From Echinicola vietnamensis DSM 17526 (GTDB taxonomy: Bacteria; Bacteroidota; Bacteroidia; Cytophagales; Cyclobacteriaceae), in assembly GCF_000325705.1 (NCBI RefSeq), contig NC_019904.1:4819501-4883500 (forward strand): a stretch of 64,000 bases of DNA, written 5' to 3'. Shown in pieces: positions 17,685 through 27,686 of this stretch (the first letter of the stretch is position 1; every line of letters starts with the position of its first letter). A model generated the notes under the pieces. The model saw only the letters and a list, made by a program, of their open reading frames with translations. It did no database searches and was not told where the DNA came from. Made by a program: the position numbers and the translations under genes.

Positions 17685-19328
17685 TTATCGCATGGCCTTA
17701 TAGGCATTGATCAGGCCATTGGTAGAGGCATCATGGGAACTCACTTTTTCTTCTCCTTCCAGCTCAGGAAGGATTTTCTTGGCAAGCACTTTCCCAAGCT
17801 CCACTCCCCATTGGTCAAAGCTAAAGATATTCCAGATTACGCCTTGGACGAAGATCTTATGCTCGTACATCGCCACCAAGCAACCTAACGTGTAAGGATC
17901 AACCTTTTTCACCAAAATGGAATTGGTGGGCCGGTTGCCTTCAAACACCTTATGTGGAGCCAATTTTGCTATTTCCGCAGCTGACTTCCCGGCTTTGGTC
18001 AGTTCCTCCTTCACCTCTTCCAGTGATTTACCGTTCATCAGGGCTTCTGTTTGTGCAAAGAAATTAGAAAGCAACTTGGGATGGTGATCTCCTACGGGAT
18101 TATGGGAAATGGCCGGTGCAATGAAATCACAAGGAATCAAATGCGTACCTTGATGAATCAACTGATAAAAAGCATGCTGTCCATTGGTACCGGGCTCGCC
18201 CCATATGATCGGGCCAGTGGTGTAATCCACCTTTTCTCCGTTTCTGGAGACATATTTTCCATTGCTTTCCATGTTGCCCTGCTGAAAATAAGCGGCAAAA
18301 CGATGCAAATACTGGTCATACGGCAATATGGCCTCGGATGCCGCCCCAAGGAAATTGGTATTCCAAATTCCGATCAAGGCCAGGATCACAGGAATATTTG
18401 ACTCAAAGTCAGTCCCTCTGAAATGCTTGTCCACAGCATGTGCTCCTTCCAGAAGCTTCTCAAAATTGTCAAAGCCAATGGCACAGGCAATCGGCAGTCC
18501 TATCGCTGACCACAGCGAATACCGGCCGCCTACCCAATCCCAAAAGGCAAACATATTGTCCGTATCGATTCCAAAAGCCGAAACCGCTTCCGCATTGGTG
18601 GAAAGTGCCACAAAATGCTTGGCGACCGCCGCTTCATCCTTCGCATGATCCAGGAACCAAGACCTTGCGGTATGGGCATTGGTCATGGTTTCTTGGGTGG
18701 TAAATGTCTTGGAGGCGATAAAGAAAAGGGTCGTCTCTGGATCTACTTTCTTTAGGGTTTCGGCCATGTGCGTTCCGTCCACATTGGAAACAAAGTGAAT
18801 GTCCAGCTGTTCATTTTGGTACGGCTTCAAGGCCTCGGTCACCATGACCGGCCCCAAGTCACTTCCTCCGATACCGATGTTGACCAGGGATTTGATGGGT
18901 TTTCCGCTGAATCCCTTCCATGCACCACTGTTCACCTTATCGGCAAAGACCTTCATCTGTTCCAATACGGCATTGACCTCAGGCATTACATCCTTGCCAT
19001 CCACCTCTACTGGATTGTTACTGCGGTTTCTCAGGGCTGTATGCAATACCGCTCGGTCTTCTGTTTGGTTGATGTGTCCGCCCGTAAACATGGCCTCGAT
19101 GGCTGACGTGAGTTCAGTCTCCTTGGCCAGCTCAAAAAGTGTGGACAACACTTCATCATCTACCCTATTTTTAGAGTAATCTACCAAAATATCCTCAAAG
19201 CGGGCGGAAAACTTATCGAAGCGACTACTGTCTGCAAAAAGTGATTGGATGGTTTGTGATTTTTTCTGGTCAGCTAACTGGGAAAGTTTTTTCCAAGCTG
19301 CCGTTTGTGTTGGATTCGTATTTTTCAT
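17685..19328 (-). CDS. pgi: glucose-6-phosphate isomerase
   Basis: 547 residues from the ATG at 19328 ([20 protein letters not shown]), matching the usual length of about 550; the frame is open 90 bp further upstream but that extension is not conserved-looking. Family motifs: [18 protein letters not shown] (about 151-168), [15 protein letters not shown] (about 268-282), [13 protein letters not shown] and the C-terminal [21 protein letters not shown] (quoted as [17 protein letters not shown]). It interconverts glucose-6-phosphate and fructose-6-phosphate in the cytoplasm. A -7 box lies at 19416-19423 and a terminator follows, so it appears to be a single-gene unit. Confidence 0.96.
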   Translation of the reverse strand: MKNTNPTQTAAWKKLSQLADQKKSQTIQSLFADSSRFDKFSARFEDILVDYSKNRVDDEVLSTLFELAKETELTSAIEAMFTGGHINQTEDRAVLHTALRNRSNNPVEVDGKDVMPEVNAVLEQMKVFADKVNSGAWKGFSGKPIKSLVNIGIGGSDLGPVMVTEALKPYQNEQLDIHFVSNVDGTHMAETLKKVDPETTLFFIASKTFTTQETMTNAHTARSWFLDHAKDEAAVAKHFVALSTNAEAVSAFGIDTDNMFAFWDWVGGRYSLWSAIGLPIACAIGFDNFEKLLEGAHAVDKHFRGTDFESNIPVILALIGIWNTNFLGAASEAILPYDQYLHRFAAYFQQGNMESNGKYVSRNGEKVDYTTGPIIWGEPGTNGQHAFYQLIHQGTHLIPCDFIAPAISHNPVGDHHPKLLSNFFAQTEALMNGKSLEEVKEELTKAGKSAAEIAKLAPHKVFEGNRPTNSILVKKVDPYTLGCLVAMYEHKIFVQGVIWNIFSFDQWGVELGKVLAKKILPELEGEEKVSSHDASTNGLINAYKAMR

Positions 19329-19415
19329 GTTTTGTAGGTTGGTCGACTGGCCCTTTATGGGCTGGTCGTGGTTTAATAAGCTTTTTATGGTTTTGTGAAA
19401 AAACAATTCAGTGAA

Positions 19416-19423
19416 CAAAAATA
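19416..19423 (-). promoter_or_regulatory. -7 box TATTTTTG for pgi
   Basis: TAnnTTTG match on the minus strand, 88 bp upstream of the chosen pgi ATG. It lies just upstream of the longer-frame start at 19418, which argues for the shorter start. Confidence 0.4.
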
Positions 19424-19621
19424 AGATTTATATGCTCGCGATGAAATTAAAAAGCACGAGTTTGAGTTACCATCTTGTTAATTTCAGGGCAATGGGAGTA
19501 TCAAGGAAAAAATGAGACCAAATGCTGTCGTGCACTTGAAAGTGGACCCAGTGGTGATTTTTATCGATTCTGCTGGATTTTTGCTAATTTGACTTTATCT
19601 TGTGGTTTTCAATCCCTTAAT

Positions 19622-20347
19622 ATGGAGCTTAATCAGAATTTTCTAACCTCCTTGAAGCTTTATTTTGGCCATAAAAAAGGCTATCCATATGATATCCCTT
19701 CCCTTTCCAACGTAAAGGAGCTATCGTTTGAATGCCCTGTTACGTTTTTTGTAGGCGAGAATGGCAGCGGTAAATCCACCTTGCTGGAGGCCATTGCAGT
19801 AGGCATGGGGCTAAATGCCGAAGGCGGCAGCAAAAACTTTAATTTCTCTACACACGAAAGTCACAGTACACTGTCCGAAGATATCACCTTCATAAAAGGC
19901 TATAGAAAACCCAAAGATAGTTTCTTTCTCAGAGCAGAGTCTTTTTATAATGTAGCCTCGGAAATCGACCGTCTCGGAGGAGATATCCACCAACAATACG
20001 GCAATCGCTCTTTGCATAGCCGCTCTCATGGGGAATCTTTTCTGGCACTTATGGAAAATAGGTTTAGGGGAAATGGGTTTTACCTCTTTGATGAAATTGA
20101 GTCTGCGCTAAGTCCATCCAGACAACTGGATGCCTTGGCGCAAATGGACAGGTTGGTAAAGCAAAAGTCCCAGGTCATTATGGCCACCCACTCTCCCATT
20201 CTACTGGCCTATCCAAATGCCTGTATTTTTGAATTTTCCCATCAGGGCATCAAAATGGTTCCCTATGAGGAAACGGAAACCTACCGTGTCACCAAAGACT
20301 TTTTGATGAACTATAAGCACATTCAGCATGTCTTGTTCAATGGTTAG
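19622..20347 (+). CDS. orphan AAA/ABC-type ATPase
   Basis: 241 residues from ATG 19622 (MELNQNFLTSLKLYFGHKKG). It has a Walker A FFVGENGSGKSTLLEAIA (about 42-59), a signature-like SHGESF (about 137-142), Walker B FYLFDEIESALSPSRQ (about 154-169) and a switch histidine ATHSPIL (about 189-195). This is the compact, single-domain RecF/Rad50-like predicted ATPase type, with only a short insertion between the ATP motifs and no coiled coil. Function is unknown; relatives are found alone or in defence or overcoming-nuclease contexts, but nothing here supports such a role. The frame extends upstream to 19475 without ATGs, and the extension looks non-coding. Confidence 0.8.
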   Translation: MELNQNFLTSLKLYFGHKKGYPYDIPSLSNVKELSFECPVTFFVGENGSGKSTLLEAIAVGMGLNAEGGSKNFNFSTHESHSTLSEDITFIKGYRKPKDSFFLRAESFYNVASEIDRLGGDIHQQYGNRSLHSRSHGESFLALMENRFRGNGFYLFDEIESALSPSRQLDALAQMDRLVKQKSQVIMATHSPILLAYPNACIFEFSHQGIKMVPYEETETYRVTKDFLMNYKHIQHVLFNG

Positions 20348-20471
20348 GCCCAGGACAGGATCGCCTTGCTTACGGGATAAATCCTCCATTTTTCACACCC
20401 AAAACACCCTTGTTAACATTTTACCCCTCCTTTGTAAACATTTGGATACGCAGGATCTTTTGGGGCTTTTT

Positions 20472-20479
20472 TACCTTTG
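20472..20479 (+). promoter_or_regulatory. -7 box TACCTTTG for GH31 gene
   Basis: TAnnTTTG match 35 bp before the ATG at 20515; no clear -33. Confidence 0.4.
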
Positions 20480-20514
20480 GACAACTCAAATAACCTATTT
20501 AGTTGAAAACCATC

Positions 20515-23382
20515 ATGTCCCTTACCAAACTGATTTACACTTTTGTGATGTTAGTCCTGCTGTATGCCTGTGCGCCATCAGCAGGAGAAAACTTCCCACC
20601 TGAAAACGGTATCACCATTACCCTCCCTTCTGACGATCCCTACAGTCCTAAACAAGTCCGGCTGGAAGTCATCACCGAAAACATCATCCGGGTGACTTCA
20701 TCCCCTCTGGATACGCGGCCTGTCAACAGCAGCCTGATGATCATCGACCAACTTCCCAGTCCCCCCGCGTGGGAAAAAACGGAAACAGCGGATTCGGTAG
20801 GCCTCCAAACCGCCAAAGTCCAAGCTTGGATTTCAAAATCCACTGGAGAGGTTACCTTTAAGGATGCTTCCGGAAAGCTGATATTACAGGAAGCCAAAGC
20901 GGGAAAGGCATTTGGTCCTCCTGCCGACGATTTGGAAGATGACGCGGTATTTTCCATCCAACAGCGCTTTAAAAGTCCTGAAAACGAAGCCTTCTACGGC
21001 CTTGGCCAGCAACAAACAGGGCTTTTCAACTATAAAGGTTACCATGTAGACCTTACCCAGTACAACAGTGTGGTAGCCGTTCCTTTTATGGTTTCCAGCC
21101 GAAATTATGGCATTCTATGGGACAATTATTCCATTACCAAATTTGGGGATGACCGTGAGCCCATGCCGCTGTCCGAACTCAGGCTCTTTGATGCCAACGG
21201 AAAGGAAGGCTTCCTTACGGCCACCTATGCCAATGACCCGAACCGGCCCAATGAAGGCTTAAAGGAACAAGAAGGGCATATTGCCTATACTTTTCTGGAT
21301 GACCTGAACAAAATCCCCAAGGATTTTGATATGGCCAATGGCACGGCCACTTGGCAGGGAAGCCTTCAAGCGAGAGAAAGCGGGGTACATCGTTTTCACA
21401 TGACCTATTCCGGATATGTAAAAGTATGGGCGGATGGCCAGTTGCTGGTAGACCGCTGGCGGGAAAGTTGGAACCCGGGACCATTGGTTTTTGAACTTCC
21501 ATTGGATACGGAAAAAGCCACAGCATTCAAGATCGAATGGATTCCCGAATCCACCCAGTCTTTCCTGAGCGTAAAATTTCTTCCTCCCGACCGGTACCGC
21601 ACCACCGAGACATATGCCTTTCGCTCTGAAGCGGGCAAAATGCTCGATTATTACTTCGTAGCAGGCCAGGATATGGATGAGCTTATTTCCGGATACCGCC
21701 AGCTCACAGGTAAGGCCCAGATCATGCCCAAATGGGCCATGGGCTTTTGGCAAAGCCGTGAGCGGTACAAAACCCAAGAGGAGCTCTTGAGCACCGTGGC
21801 CGAATATCGAAAACGGCATATTCCACTGGACAATATCGTCCAAGACTGGTCCTATTGGCCGGAAGATGCCTGGGGCAGCCATGATTTTGACCCTGCCCGT
21901 TTCCCGGATCCAGTTGGGATGATCGACCAGGTACATGACCAATACCACGCCCATATCATGATATCGGTCTGGCCAAAATTCTACGAAGGAATCGAACATT
22001 ACAAACAGTTTGACGAAAAAGGCTGGCTCTACAAGCAAAACATCCTCAACCGCCAACGCGATTGGATCGGGGAAGGATATATCAGCACGTTCTATGATGC
22101 ATTCAACCCTGGCGCTCGCGAGCTCTTCTGGAAACAGATCAACGAAAAACTGTACCAAAAAGGCATAGATGCCTGGTGGCTGGATGCGACCGAACCGGAT
22201 GTACTGTCCAATGCCTCCATCCAACACCGCAAAACCCTCATGAACCCCACTGCCTTGGGTACTGCCACCGAGTATTTTAATGGCTATCCACTGGTCAATG
22301 CCAAAGGTATCTATCATGGTCAGCGAGCCACCAATCCCGATGATCGGGTATTTATCCTTACCCGATCGGCATTTCCCGGTATCCAGCGATATGGTGCGGC
22401 CACATGGAGTGGTGACATTTCCGCCCGATTTGATGAGCTCGAACAGCAAATTCCTGCAGGACTTAACTTCTCCCTTTCGGGATTGCCCTATTGGACCACG
22501 GATATCGGAGGCTTCTTTGTCGAAGATAAATACGACCGTCCCGACCCTAAGGGGGAGGCCTTGGAAGAATGGCGTGAACTGAACACGAGATGGTACCAAT
22601 ATGGCACCTTCACCCCTCTCTACCGATCCCATGGCCAATACCCCTATCGAGAGGTTTTTAACATAGCCCCTGAAGGCCATCCCGCGTACCGATCCATCGT
22701 CTTCTATAACAAATTGCGCTACCGGTTGATGCCGTATATCTATTCCTTAACTGGAAAAGTACATCATGATGACTACACGATTATGCGGCCTCTGATCATG
22801 GATTTTGACCATGATCCGCGTGTGGGACAAATCAAGGACCAGTTTATGTTCGGCCCTTCCATTCTTGTCAATCCCGTTTACCATTACGAGGCTACCAACA
22901 GGGACATTTACTTTCCCAAGGAAACAGGCTGGTACGACCTGCTGACAGGTGAATACCAAGCAGGAGGAGTAGAAAAAAATATTGAAGCCCCTTATGACAA
23001 AATTCCCTTATTTGTAAAGGCAGGAAGTATTATCCCCTTCGGTCCTAAAATCGAGTATACCGATGAAAAACCCGCCGATGAAATCACCTTATACGTCTAT
23101 GCGGGCCAAAATGGCTATTTTGAACTGTATGAAGATCAAGGCAGCAATTACGAGTATGAACAAGGACAGTTTTCCATCATTCCATTAACCTATGACGAAA
23201 ACACCAAAACACTGACAATCGGTGCACAAGAAGGCGAATTCGAAGGAATGCTAACCTCGCGAACCTTCCACGTTATCTATGTCCAAAAAGATCGTCCAAC
23301 GGGCTACAAGCCCGATGCTACTACTGAAAAAGCCATCCACTATACCGGCCAATCCATGGCACTAAAGCTAGATGAAGAATAA
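20515..23382 (+). CDS. GH31 alpha-xylosidase/alpha-glucosidase lipoprotein with PA14 domain
   Basis: 955 residues from ATG 20515 (a TTG 12 bp upstream is less likely). A lipoprotein signal ends LLYAC, so the enzyme is probably anchored in the envelope. After an N-terminal beta-sandwich (galactose-mutarotase-like), a PA14 insert (about 272-362; GVHRFHMTYSGYVKVWADGQ) precedes the GH31 (beta/alpha)8 barrel. The catalytic nucleophile is in WWLDATEPD (Asp557) and the acid/base in WSGDISARFD (Asp634). The PA14-containing GH31 arrangement is known from alpha-xylosidases acting on xyloglucan oligosaccharides (Xyl31A type), so that activity is likely; alpha-glucosidase is the alternative. No SusCD or other glycan genes are adjacent. 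A perfect terminator follows. Confidence 0.9.
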   Translation: MSLTKLIYTFVMLVLLYACAPSAGENFPPENGITITLPSDDPYSPKQVRLEVITENIIRVTSSPLDTRPVNSSLMIIDQLPSPPAWEKTETADSVGLQTAKVQAWISKSTGEVTFKDASGKLILQEAKAGKAFGPPADDLEDDAVFSIQQRFKSPENEAFYGLGQQQTGLFNYKGYHVDLTQYNSVVAVPFMVSSRNYGILWDNYSITKFGDDREPMPLSELRLFDANGKEGFLTATYANDPNRPNEGLKEQEGHIAYTFLDDLNKIPKDFDMANGTATWQGSLQARESGVHRFHMTYSGYVKVWADGQLLVDRWRESWNPGPLVFELPLDTEKATAFKIEWIPESTQSFLSVKFLPPDRYRTTETYAFRSEAGKMLDYYFVAGQDMDELISGYRQLTGKAQIMPKWAMGFWQSRERYKTQEELLSTVAEYRKRHIPLDNIVQDWSYWPEDAWGSHDFDPARFPDPVGMIDQVHDQYHAHIMISVWPKFYEGIEHYKQFDEKGWLYKQNILNRQRDWIGEGYISTFYDAFNPGARELFWKQINEKLYQKGIDAWWLDATEPDVLSNASIQHRKTLMNPTALGTATEYFNGYPLVNAKGIYHGQRATNPDDRVFILTRSAFPGIQRYGAATWSGDISARFDELEQQIPAGLNFSLSGLPYWTTDIGGFFVEDKYDRPDPKGEALEEWRELNTRWYQYGTFTPLYRSHGQYPYREVFNIAPEGHPAYRSIVFYNKLRYRLMPYIYSLTGKVHHDDYTIMRPLIMDFDHDPRVGQIKDQFMFGPSILVNPVYHYEATNRDIYFPKETGWYDLLTGEYQAGGVEKNIEAPYDKIPLFVKAGSIIPFGPKIEYTDEKPADEITLYVYAGQNGYFELYEDQGSNYEYEQGQFSIIPLTYDENTKTLTIGAQEGEFEGMLTSRTFHVIYVQKDRPTGYKPDATTEKAIHYTGQSMALKLDEE

Positions 23383-23432
23383 TGACTAAAAGTCAATAAT
23401 ATTGAACAAAAGTTAATTTTGGGTTTTAAAAT

Positions 23433-23472
23433 GGAAAAAAGGGCTTCATGGTGTCATGAAGCCCTTTTTTAT
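23433..23472. terminator. bidirectional terminator between GH31 gene and acnA
   Basis: A perfect 16-bp stem (23435-23450 with 23455-23470) around a GTGT loop, with A- and T-runs, lies between the convergent stops at 23382 and 23532. Confidence 0.9.
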
Positions 23473-23531
23473 CGTAAACCCGATATTAACACAAACCGGT
23501 ACTTTGTGCCGGATCGAATGCGTTGCTCGGA

Positions 23532-26309
23532 TTAGTCTTGTTTCAAAAACTCTCTCAGCACATAATGGAGGATTCCGCCATTTTTATAATAGGCAATCTC
23601 CACTTCGGAGTCCAAGCGGCATACCACATCAAAATTGACCACAGCACCTCCATCCTTCTTGGCGGTGGCTTTGAGGTTTTTCAATGGTGTCAACCCCTCG
23701 GTAATGCCCTCAATGGTAATTTCCTCTTTTCCATCAAGGCCTAAACTGGAAGCAGACTGGCCCTCGGCAAACTGCAGGGGCAGTACGCCCATCCCCACCA
23801 GGTTGGAGCGGTGGATACGCTCGTAACTCTCCGCTATGACCGCATGAATTCCCAAAAGTGTGGTTCCTTTTGCGGCCCAGTCACGGGATGATCCACTCCC
23901 ATATTCCTTTCCTGCCAATACCACCAGTGGGGTATCATCTTTTTGGTACTTTTCTGAGGCCTCAAAAACCGTCATTTCCTCTCCAGAAGGAATATGGGTG
24001 GTATACCCTCCTTCTCGTGAAGCCAATTGGTTTTTAATCCGCACATTGGCAAAGGTCCCCCTGACCATCACTTCGTCATTTCCTCTTCTGGAACCGTATG
24101 AGTTGAAATCCTTCTTCTCCACCCCTCGTCCTACAAGGTATTGGCCTGCCGGGGAGCTTTCTGCAAACGCCCCTGCCGGAGAAATATGGTCCGTGGTAAT
24201 GGAATCACCAAGCTTCAGCAGCACCCTTGCCCCTTGGATATTTTGGGGCTCTGGGACTTCATTGCTGAGCCCTTGGAAGAAAGGAGCCTCCTTTATGTAA
24301 GTTGACTTCTCAGACCAATTGTACACTTTATCGCTTGGCGCTTGCAGGTTTTTCCATTGCTCGTTGCCTTCGAAGATCTCTCCGTAGTTTTTGTCAAAAT
24401 CGCCGGGACTTAGGACTTTTCCCATCACCTCAAAAATTTCATCATTGCTCGGCCAGATATCCTTGAGATACACCGGCTCCAGGTTAGGGTCAAACCCAAG
24501 CGGCTCTTCATTGAGATCCACATCTACCCTTCCGGCCAAGGCATAAGCAACGACAAGCATGGGTGACATCAGGTAATTCATTTTCACCTGCGGGTGTACA
24601 CGCGCCTCAAAATTCCTGTTTCCGGACAAAACAGAAGCTACGACCAAGTCATTTTCTTCCACCGCATGGGCAATGTGCTTGGGCAATGGACCCGAGTTAC
24701 CGATACAGGAAGTACAGCCATAACCGACCACATGGAAACGCAAAGCTTCCAAGTCATCCAACAACCCAGAGGCTTCTAGGTAATCGGTGACCACCTTAGA
24801 ACCTGGAGCCAGGGAAGTTTTGACCCACGGCTTGACGTCAAGTCCACGCTCACGGGCCTTTTGGGCCACCAGTCCGGCGCCGATCATCACGCTTGGATTG
24901 GAGGTATTGGTACAGGAAGTGATGGCCGCAATAACAATGCTCCCGTCCGATAGCGCAAACTCTTCGTTATTGATCTTCACTTCCACTGTTTTTAAACCAT
25001 TCTTGGTTTTTGTGGCGATTTCTACATCTTCCGGAAGATCCCCTGGCTTATCCACCGGCTGTCCACCACCTTCGCTAAACCATCGGCTCTTATCTCTTTT
25101 ATCGATCGGGATATACTCCCTCCCGTGGACTTCCTCCAGCAATTCGCCAAACTTCTCTTTAAAGTTCCTTACCAAAATCTTGTCCTGCGGACGTTTTGGT
25201 CCGGAGACGGTAGGCTCAACAGTGCCCAAATCCAATTCGACCAAACTACTGTATTTTACGGATTCTTCATCCTCTCGCCATAACATATTGGCTTTGGCAT
25301 AATCTTCCACCAGCTTGATTTGGTCTTTCGACCTGTTGGTCTTGCTCATGTAATCCAAGGTACGGTCATCTATGGGGAAATAGGTTACCGTACAGCCAAA
25401 CTCAGGGGACATATTGGAGATGGTTGCCCTGTCCGGAACCGTTAAGGTGTCCAAGCCAGGTCCAAATACCTCCACAAATTTCCCCACGACACCGTGTTTA
25501 CGCAAAAGCTCCGTAATGGTCAATACCATATCCGTGGCCGTAGTCCCCAAAGGCAATTCCCCGGTCAACTTAAGTCCTACTACCTGCGGCATGATAAAAT
25601 AGATGGGCTGTCCGAGCAGGGCCGCTTCCGCTTCTATTCCCCCTACTCCCCAGCCTACGACACCAATGCCATTCACCATCGGGGTGTGTGAGTCGGTGCC
25701 GACCAAGGTATCGGGAAACACATTGCCGTCGCGTTCGATGACGCCTTTGGCCAAATATTCGAGGTTTACTTGATGGCAGATGCCCATACCTGGGGGAACT
25801 ACCGAAAAGTTATCAAAGGACTTCTGGGCCCATTTTAAAAATTCATAACGCTCTCCGTTCCGCTCATATTCCACATCCACATTTTTCTTGTAAGAATAAT
25901 TCGTCCCGAAATAATCTACCTGTACAGAGTGGTCAACGACCAAATCCACCGGAATCAGTGGATTGATCTTTTGCGGATCTTTCCCCTTCCGTACTGCCTC
26001 CGCTCGCAAGGAGGCAATGTCCACTACTGCGGGCACACCTGTAAAATCCTGCATTAAGACACGGGCAGGTTTGTAAGGAACATCCTTATCGGAAGCCTCA
26101 GGCTTCCAATTCAGCAACGTCTCGGTATGCTCTTTGGTGATCGCAAAGTCATCATAGTTCCGAAGCGCGTTTTCCAGCAATATACGGATTGAAAACGGAA
26201 GCTCATTGATCTTGTGGCCCTGCTCCTGCAGTGCCGCTAAACTCCAATAGTTTAGTGACCCTTTGGCGGTGTCAAGTTGTTTTTTAATATGATAAGGATC
26301 TAGTGACAT
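23532..26309 (-). CDS. acnA: aconitate hydratase (AcnA type)
   Basis: 925 residues, the monomeric AcnA/IRP-like length. The [4Fe-4S] ligands are Cys466 in SCTNTSNPS and Cys532/Cys535 in GCTSCIGNSG. Other motifs: GTDSHTPMVNGIGVVGWGVG (active-site DSH, kept as GTDSHT), GSRRGNDEVMVRGTFAN and GKEYGSGSSRDWAAKG near the C-terminus with the substrate-binding Ser and Arg. It converts citrate to isocitrate in the TCA cycle; isocitrate dehydrogenase lies 30 kb away in this window. The start MSLDPYHIKKQL is followed directly by the conserved N-terminus, so no longer start is needed. Confidence 0.95.
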   Translation of the reverse strand: MSLDPYHIKKQLDTAKGSLNYWSLAALQEQGHKINELPFSIRILLENALRNYDDFAITKEHTETLLNWKPEASDKDVPYKPARVLMQDFTGVPAVVDIASLRAEAVRKGKDPQKINPLIPVDLVVDHSVQVDYFGTNYSYKKNVDVEYERNGERYEFLKWAQKSFDNFSVVPPGMGICHQVNLEYLAKGVIERDGNVFPDTLVGTDSHTPMVNGIGVVGWGVGGIEAEAALLGQPIYFIMPQVVGLKLTGELPLGTTATDMVLTITELLRKHGVVGKFVEVFGPGLDTLTVPDRATISNMSPEFGCTVTYFPIDDRTLDYMSKTNRSKDQIKLVEDYAKANMLWREDEESVKYSSLVELDLGTVEPTVSGPKRPQDKILVRNFKEKFGELLEEVHGREYIPIDKRDKSRWFSEGGGQPVDKPGDLPEDVEIATKTKNGLKTVEVKINNEEFALSDGSIVIAAITSCTNTSNPSVMIGAGLVAQKARERGLDVKPWVKTSLAPGSKVVTDYLEASGLLDDLEALRFHVVGYGCTSCIGNSGPLPKHIAHAVEENDLVVASVLSGNRNFEARVHPQVKMNYLMSPMLVVAYALAGRVDVDLNEEPLGFDPNLEPVYLKDIWPSNDEIFEVMGKVLSPGDFDKNYGEIFEGNEQWKNLQAPSDKVYNWSEKSTYIKEAPFFQGLSNEVPEPQNIQGARVLLKLGDSITTDHISPAGAFAESSPAGQYLVGRGVEKKDFNSYGSRRGNDEVMVRGTFANVRIKNQLASREGGYTTHIPSGEEMTVFEASEKYQKDDTPLVVLAGKEYGSGSSRDWAAKGTTLLGIHAVIAESYERIHRSNLVGMGVLPLQFAEGQSASSLGLDGKEEITIEGITEGLTPLKNLKATAKKDGGAVVNFDVVCRLDSEVEIAYYKNGGILHYVLREFLKQD

Positions 26310-26472
26310 ATGTTTTTAATGGTTATAAATGGTAAAAATAGTTTCTATATAATAACTGCTTAAAAAACAGTATGATTCCTTAATATAAGTTTTTTTACAG
26401 TAAATTGTAAGTTGTAACCCAGCGCATAAGAGCTGGTTTGCTTTTATTGTACATCTTTAAATCGCCCATACT

Positions 26473-27519
26473 ATGAAAGCAGTGCTATATGCGTTTTCTG
26501 CTCTTCTAATTATCGCAACTTTAATGCCACTGGTAAAAAAAGACTATTGGACTTTTCGGATTTTCGATTATCCTCGCTTCCAAAAGTTATGGTTAATATC
26601 GGTTTTATTAATCTGCTGGACAATTGTCGGTTATGAGCATTTATCAAAAGTCGATTTAGGGATTGTAATCATCCTTGGATTGCTGTTTTTGTACCTTCTC
26701 AAGCAAATAGTTCCCTATTCGCCCTTCCATACCAAAATGGTCAAACCGGCCAAAAAGCATGAAAAGACCACGGTCAAGGTACTCGTGGCAAATGTCTATC
26801 AATACAACAAGGACTACCAGAAATGCCTGCAATTAATCAAGAAAGAGCAGCCTCACCTTTTCATGTTGGTCGAAACCGATCAGCACTGGGCAGATGCCAT
26901 TGCAGCACTGAAAGTGGATTATTCCTATCAGGTTCTCCTCCCACTGGAAAATACCTATGGCATGCTGTTGTATTCCAAATTCCCACTTCAAAATATCGAA
27001 ATCAATCACCTCATTGATCAGGACATTCCCTCCATCTTTGCCGATCTGCAGATTGATGGACAACTCATTAAGCTATTTGCCATCCATCCTACCCCTCCTG
27101 TGCCCGGAGAAAACACCCATAGCACTGAGCGGGATGCGGAGATATTGATCGTAGGGAAAAAGGCCAAATCCGAAAAAAAACCCATCATCATCATGGGGGA
27201 CCTGAATGATGTAGCCTGGAGCTATACTACGGAGCTTTTCCTAAAGATAAGTGGTATGGGCGATCCCCGGATGGGACGCGGGATGTACAGTACCTTCCAT
27301 GCCAAATACCCCTTCCTCCGCTGGCCTTTGGACCATATATTCTTAAGCCACCAGTTCCGCCTCAAAAAAATGATGGTCCATCCATCCATCGGTTCGGATC
27401 ATTTCCCGATCAGTGCGGATTTGGTCCTGGATAAAAACAACGAAAACGAGCAGCTAGAGGCCGATATGGAGGATAAAGCTGACGCAGAGGAAAAAATCAT
27501 CAGCGGAATAGAGTTTTAA
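26473..27519 (+). CDS. membrane-anchored endonuclease/exonuclease/phosphatase family protein
   Basis: 348 residues. Three N-terminal membrane helices (about 1-18, 35-52, 56-75) precede a soluble EEP domain starting VKVLVANVYQYN. Active-site residues of the fold are visible: the Glu in LVETDQHWADAI, His/Asp in FAIHPTPPVPGENTHSTERD, MGDLNDVAWS and the C-terminal GSDHFPISADL. This family ranges from nucleases to sphingomyelinase- and phosphoinositide-phosphatase-like enzymes; the membrane anchor favours a periplasm-facing phosphodiesterase, but substrate is unknown. It is divergent from acnA and ends 79 bp before the group II intron. A Glu/Asp-rich tail (about 318-348) follows the domain. Confidence 0.82.
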   Translation: MKAVLYAFSALLIIATLMPLVKKDYWTFRIFDYPRFQKLWLISVLLICWTIVGYEHLSKVDLGIVIILGLLFLYLLKQIVPYSPFHTKMVKPAKKHEKTTVKVLVANVYQYNKDYQKCLQLIKKEQPHLFMLVETDQHWADAIAALKVDYSYQVLLPLENTYGMLLYSKFPLQNIEINHLIDQDIPSIFADLQIDGQLIKLFAIHPTPPVPGENTHSTERDAEILIVGKKAKSEKKPIIIMGDLNDVAWSYTTELFLKISGMGDPRMGRGMYSTFHAKYPFLRWPLDHIFLSHQFRLKKMMVHPSIGSDHFPISADLVLDKNNENEQLEADMEDKADAEEKIISGIEF

Positions 27520-27597
27520 CGAACCATCTAAATTCCTTATTCAACTGTAAAAAAACCTATATTAATTGTATTTCACCAATTATTGGTAAAGCATAAA

Positions 27598-27686
27598 ATC
27601 GAGTAGGAAGCAAAGATAGGGAGCTACCCTAACTTTGCTGTCCTCTCACACCACCCAGCGTACGTGGGTCGTACTGGGCGGTTTCT
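27598..27686 (-). ncRNA. group II intron domains V and VI
   Basis: On the minus strand a hairpin with ACCGCCCAG-TACG paired to CGTA-CGCTGGGTGGT (about 27645-27683) has the stem, 2-nt bulge and short loop of domain V. It is followed by a second hairpin (27610-27638; GCAAAG/CTTTGC and inner TAGGG/CCCTA) and CCTACTCGAT, which carries the candidate branch-point A, as expected for domain VI. Confidence 0.65.

Noticed and set aside
21259..22680. 473-codon frame antisense to the GH31 gene
   Set aside because: Lies wholly opposite conserved GH31 coding sequence; a shadow frame of GC-biased codons.
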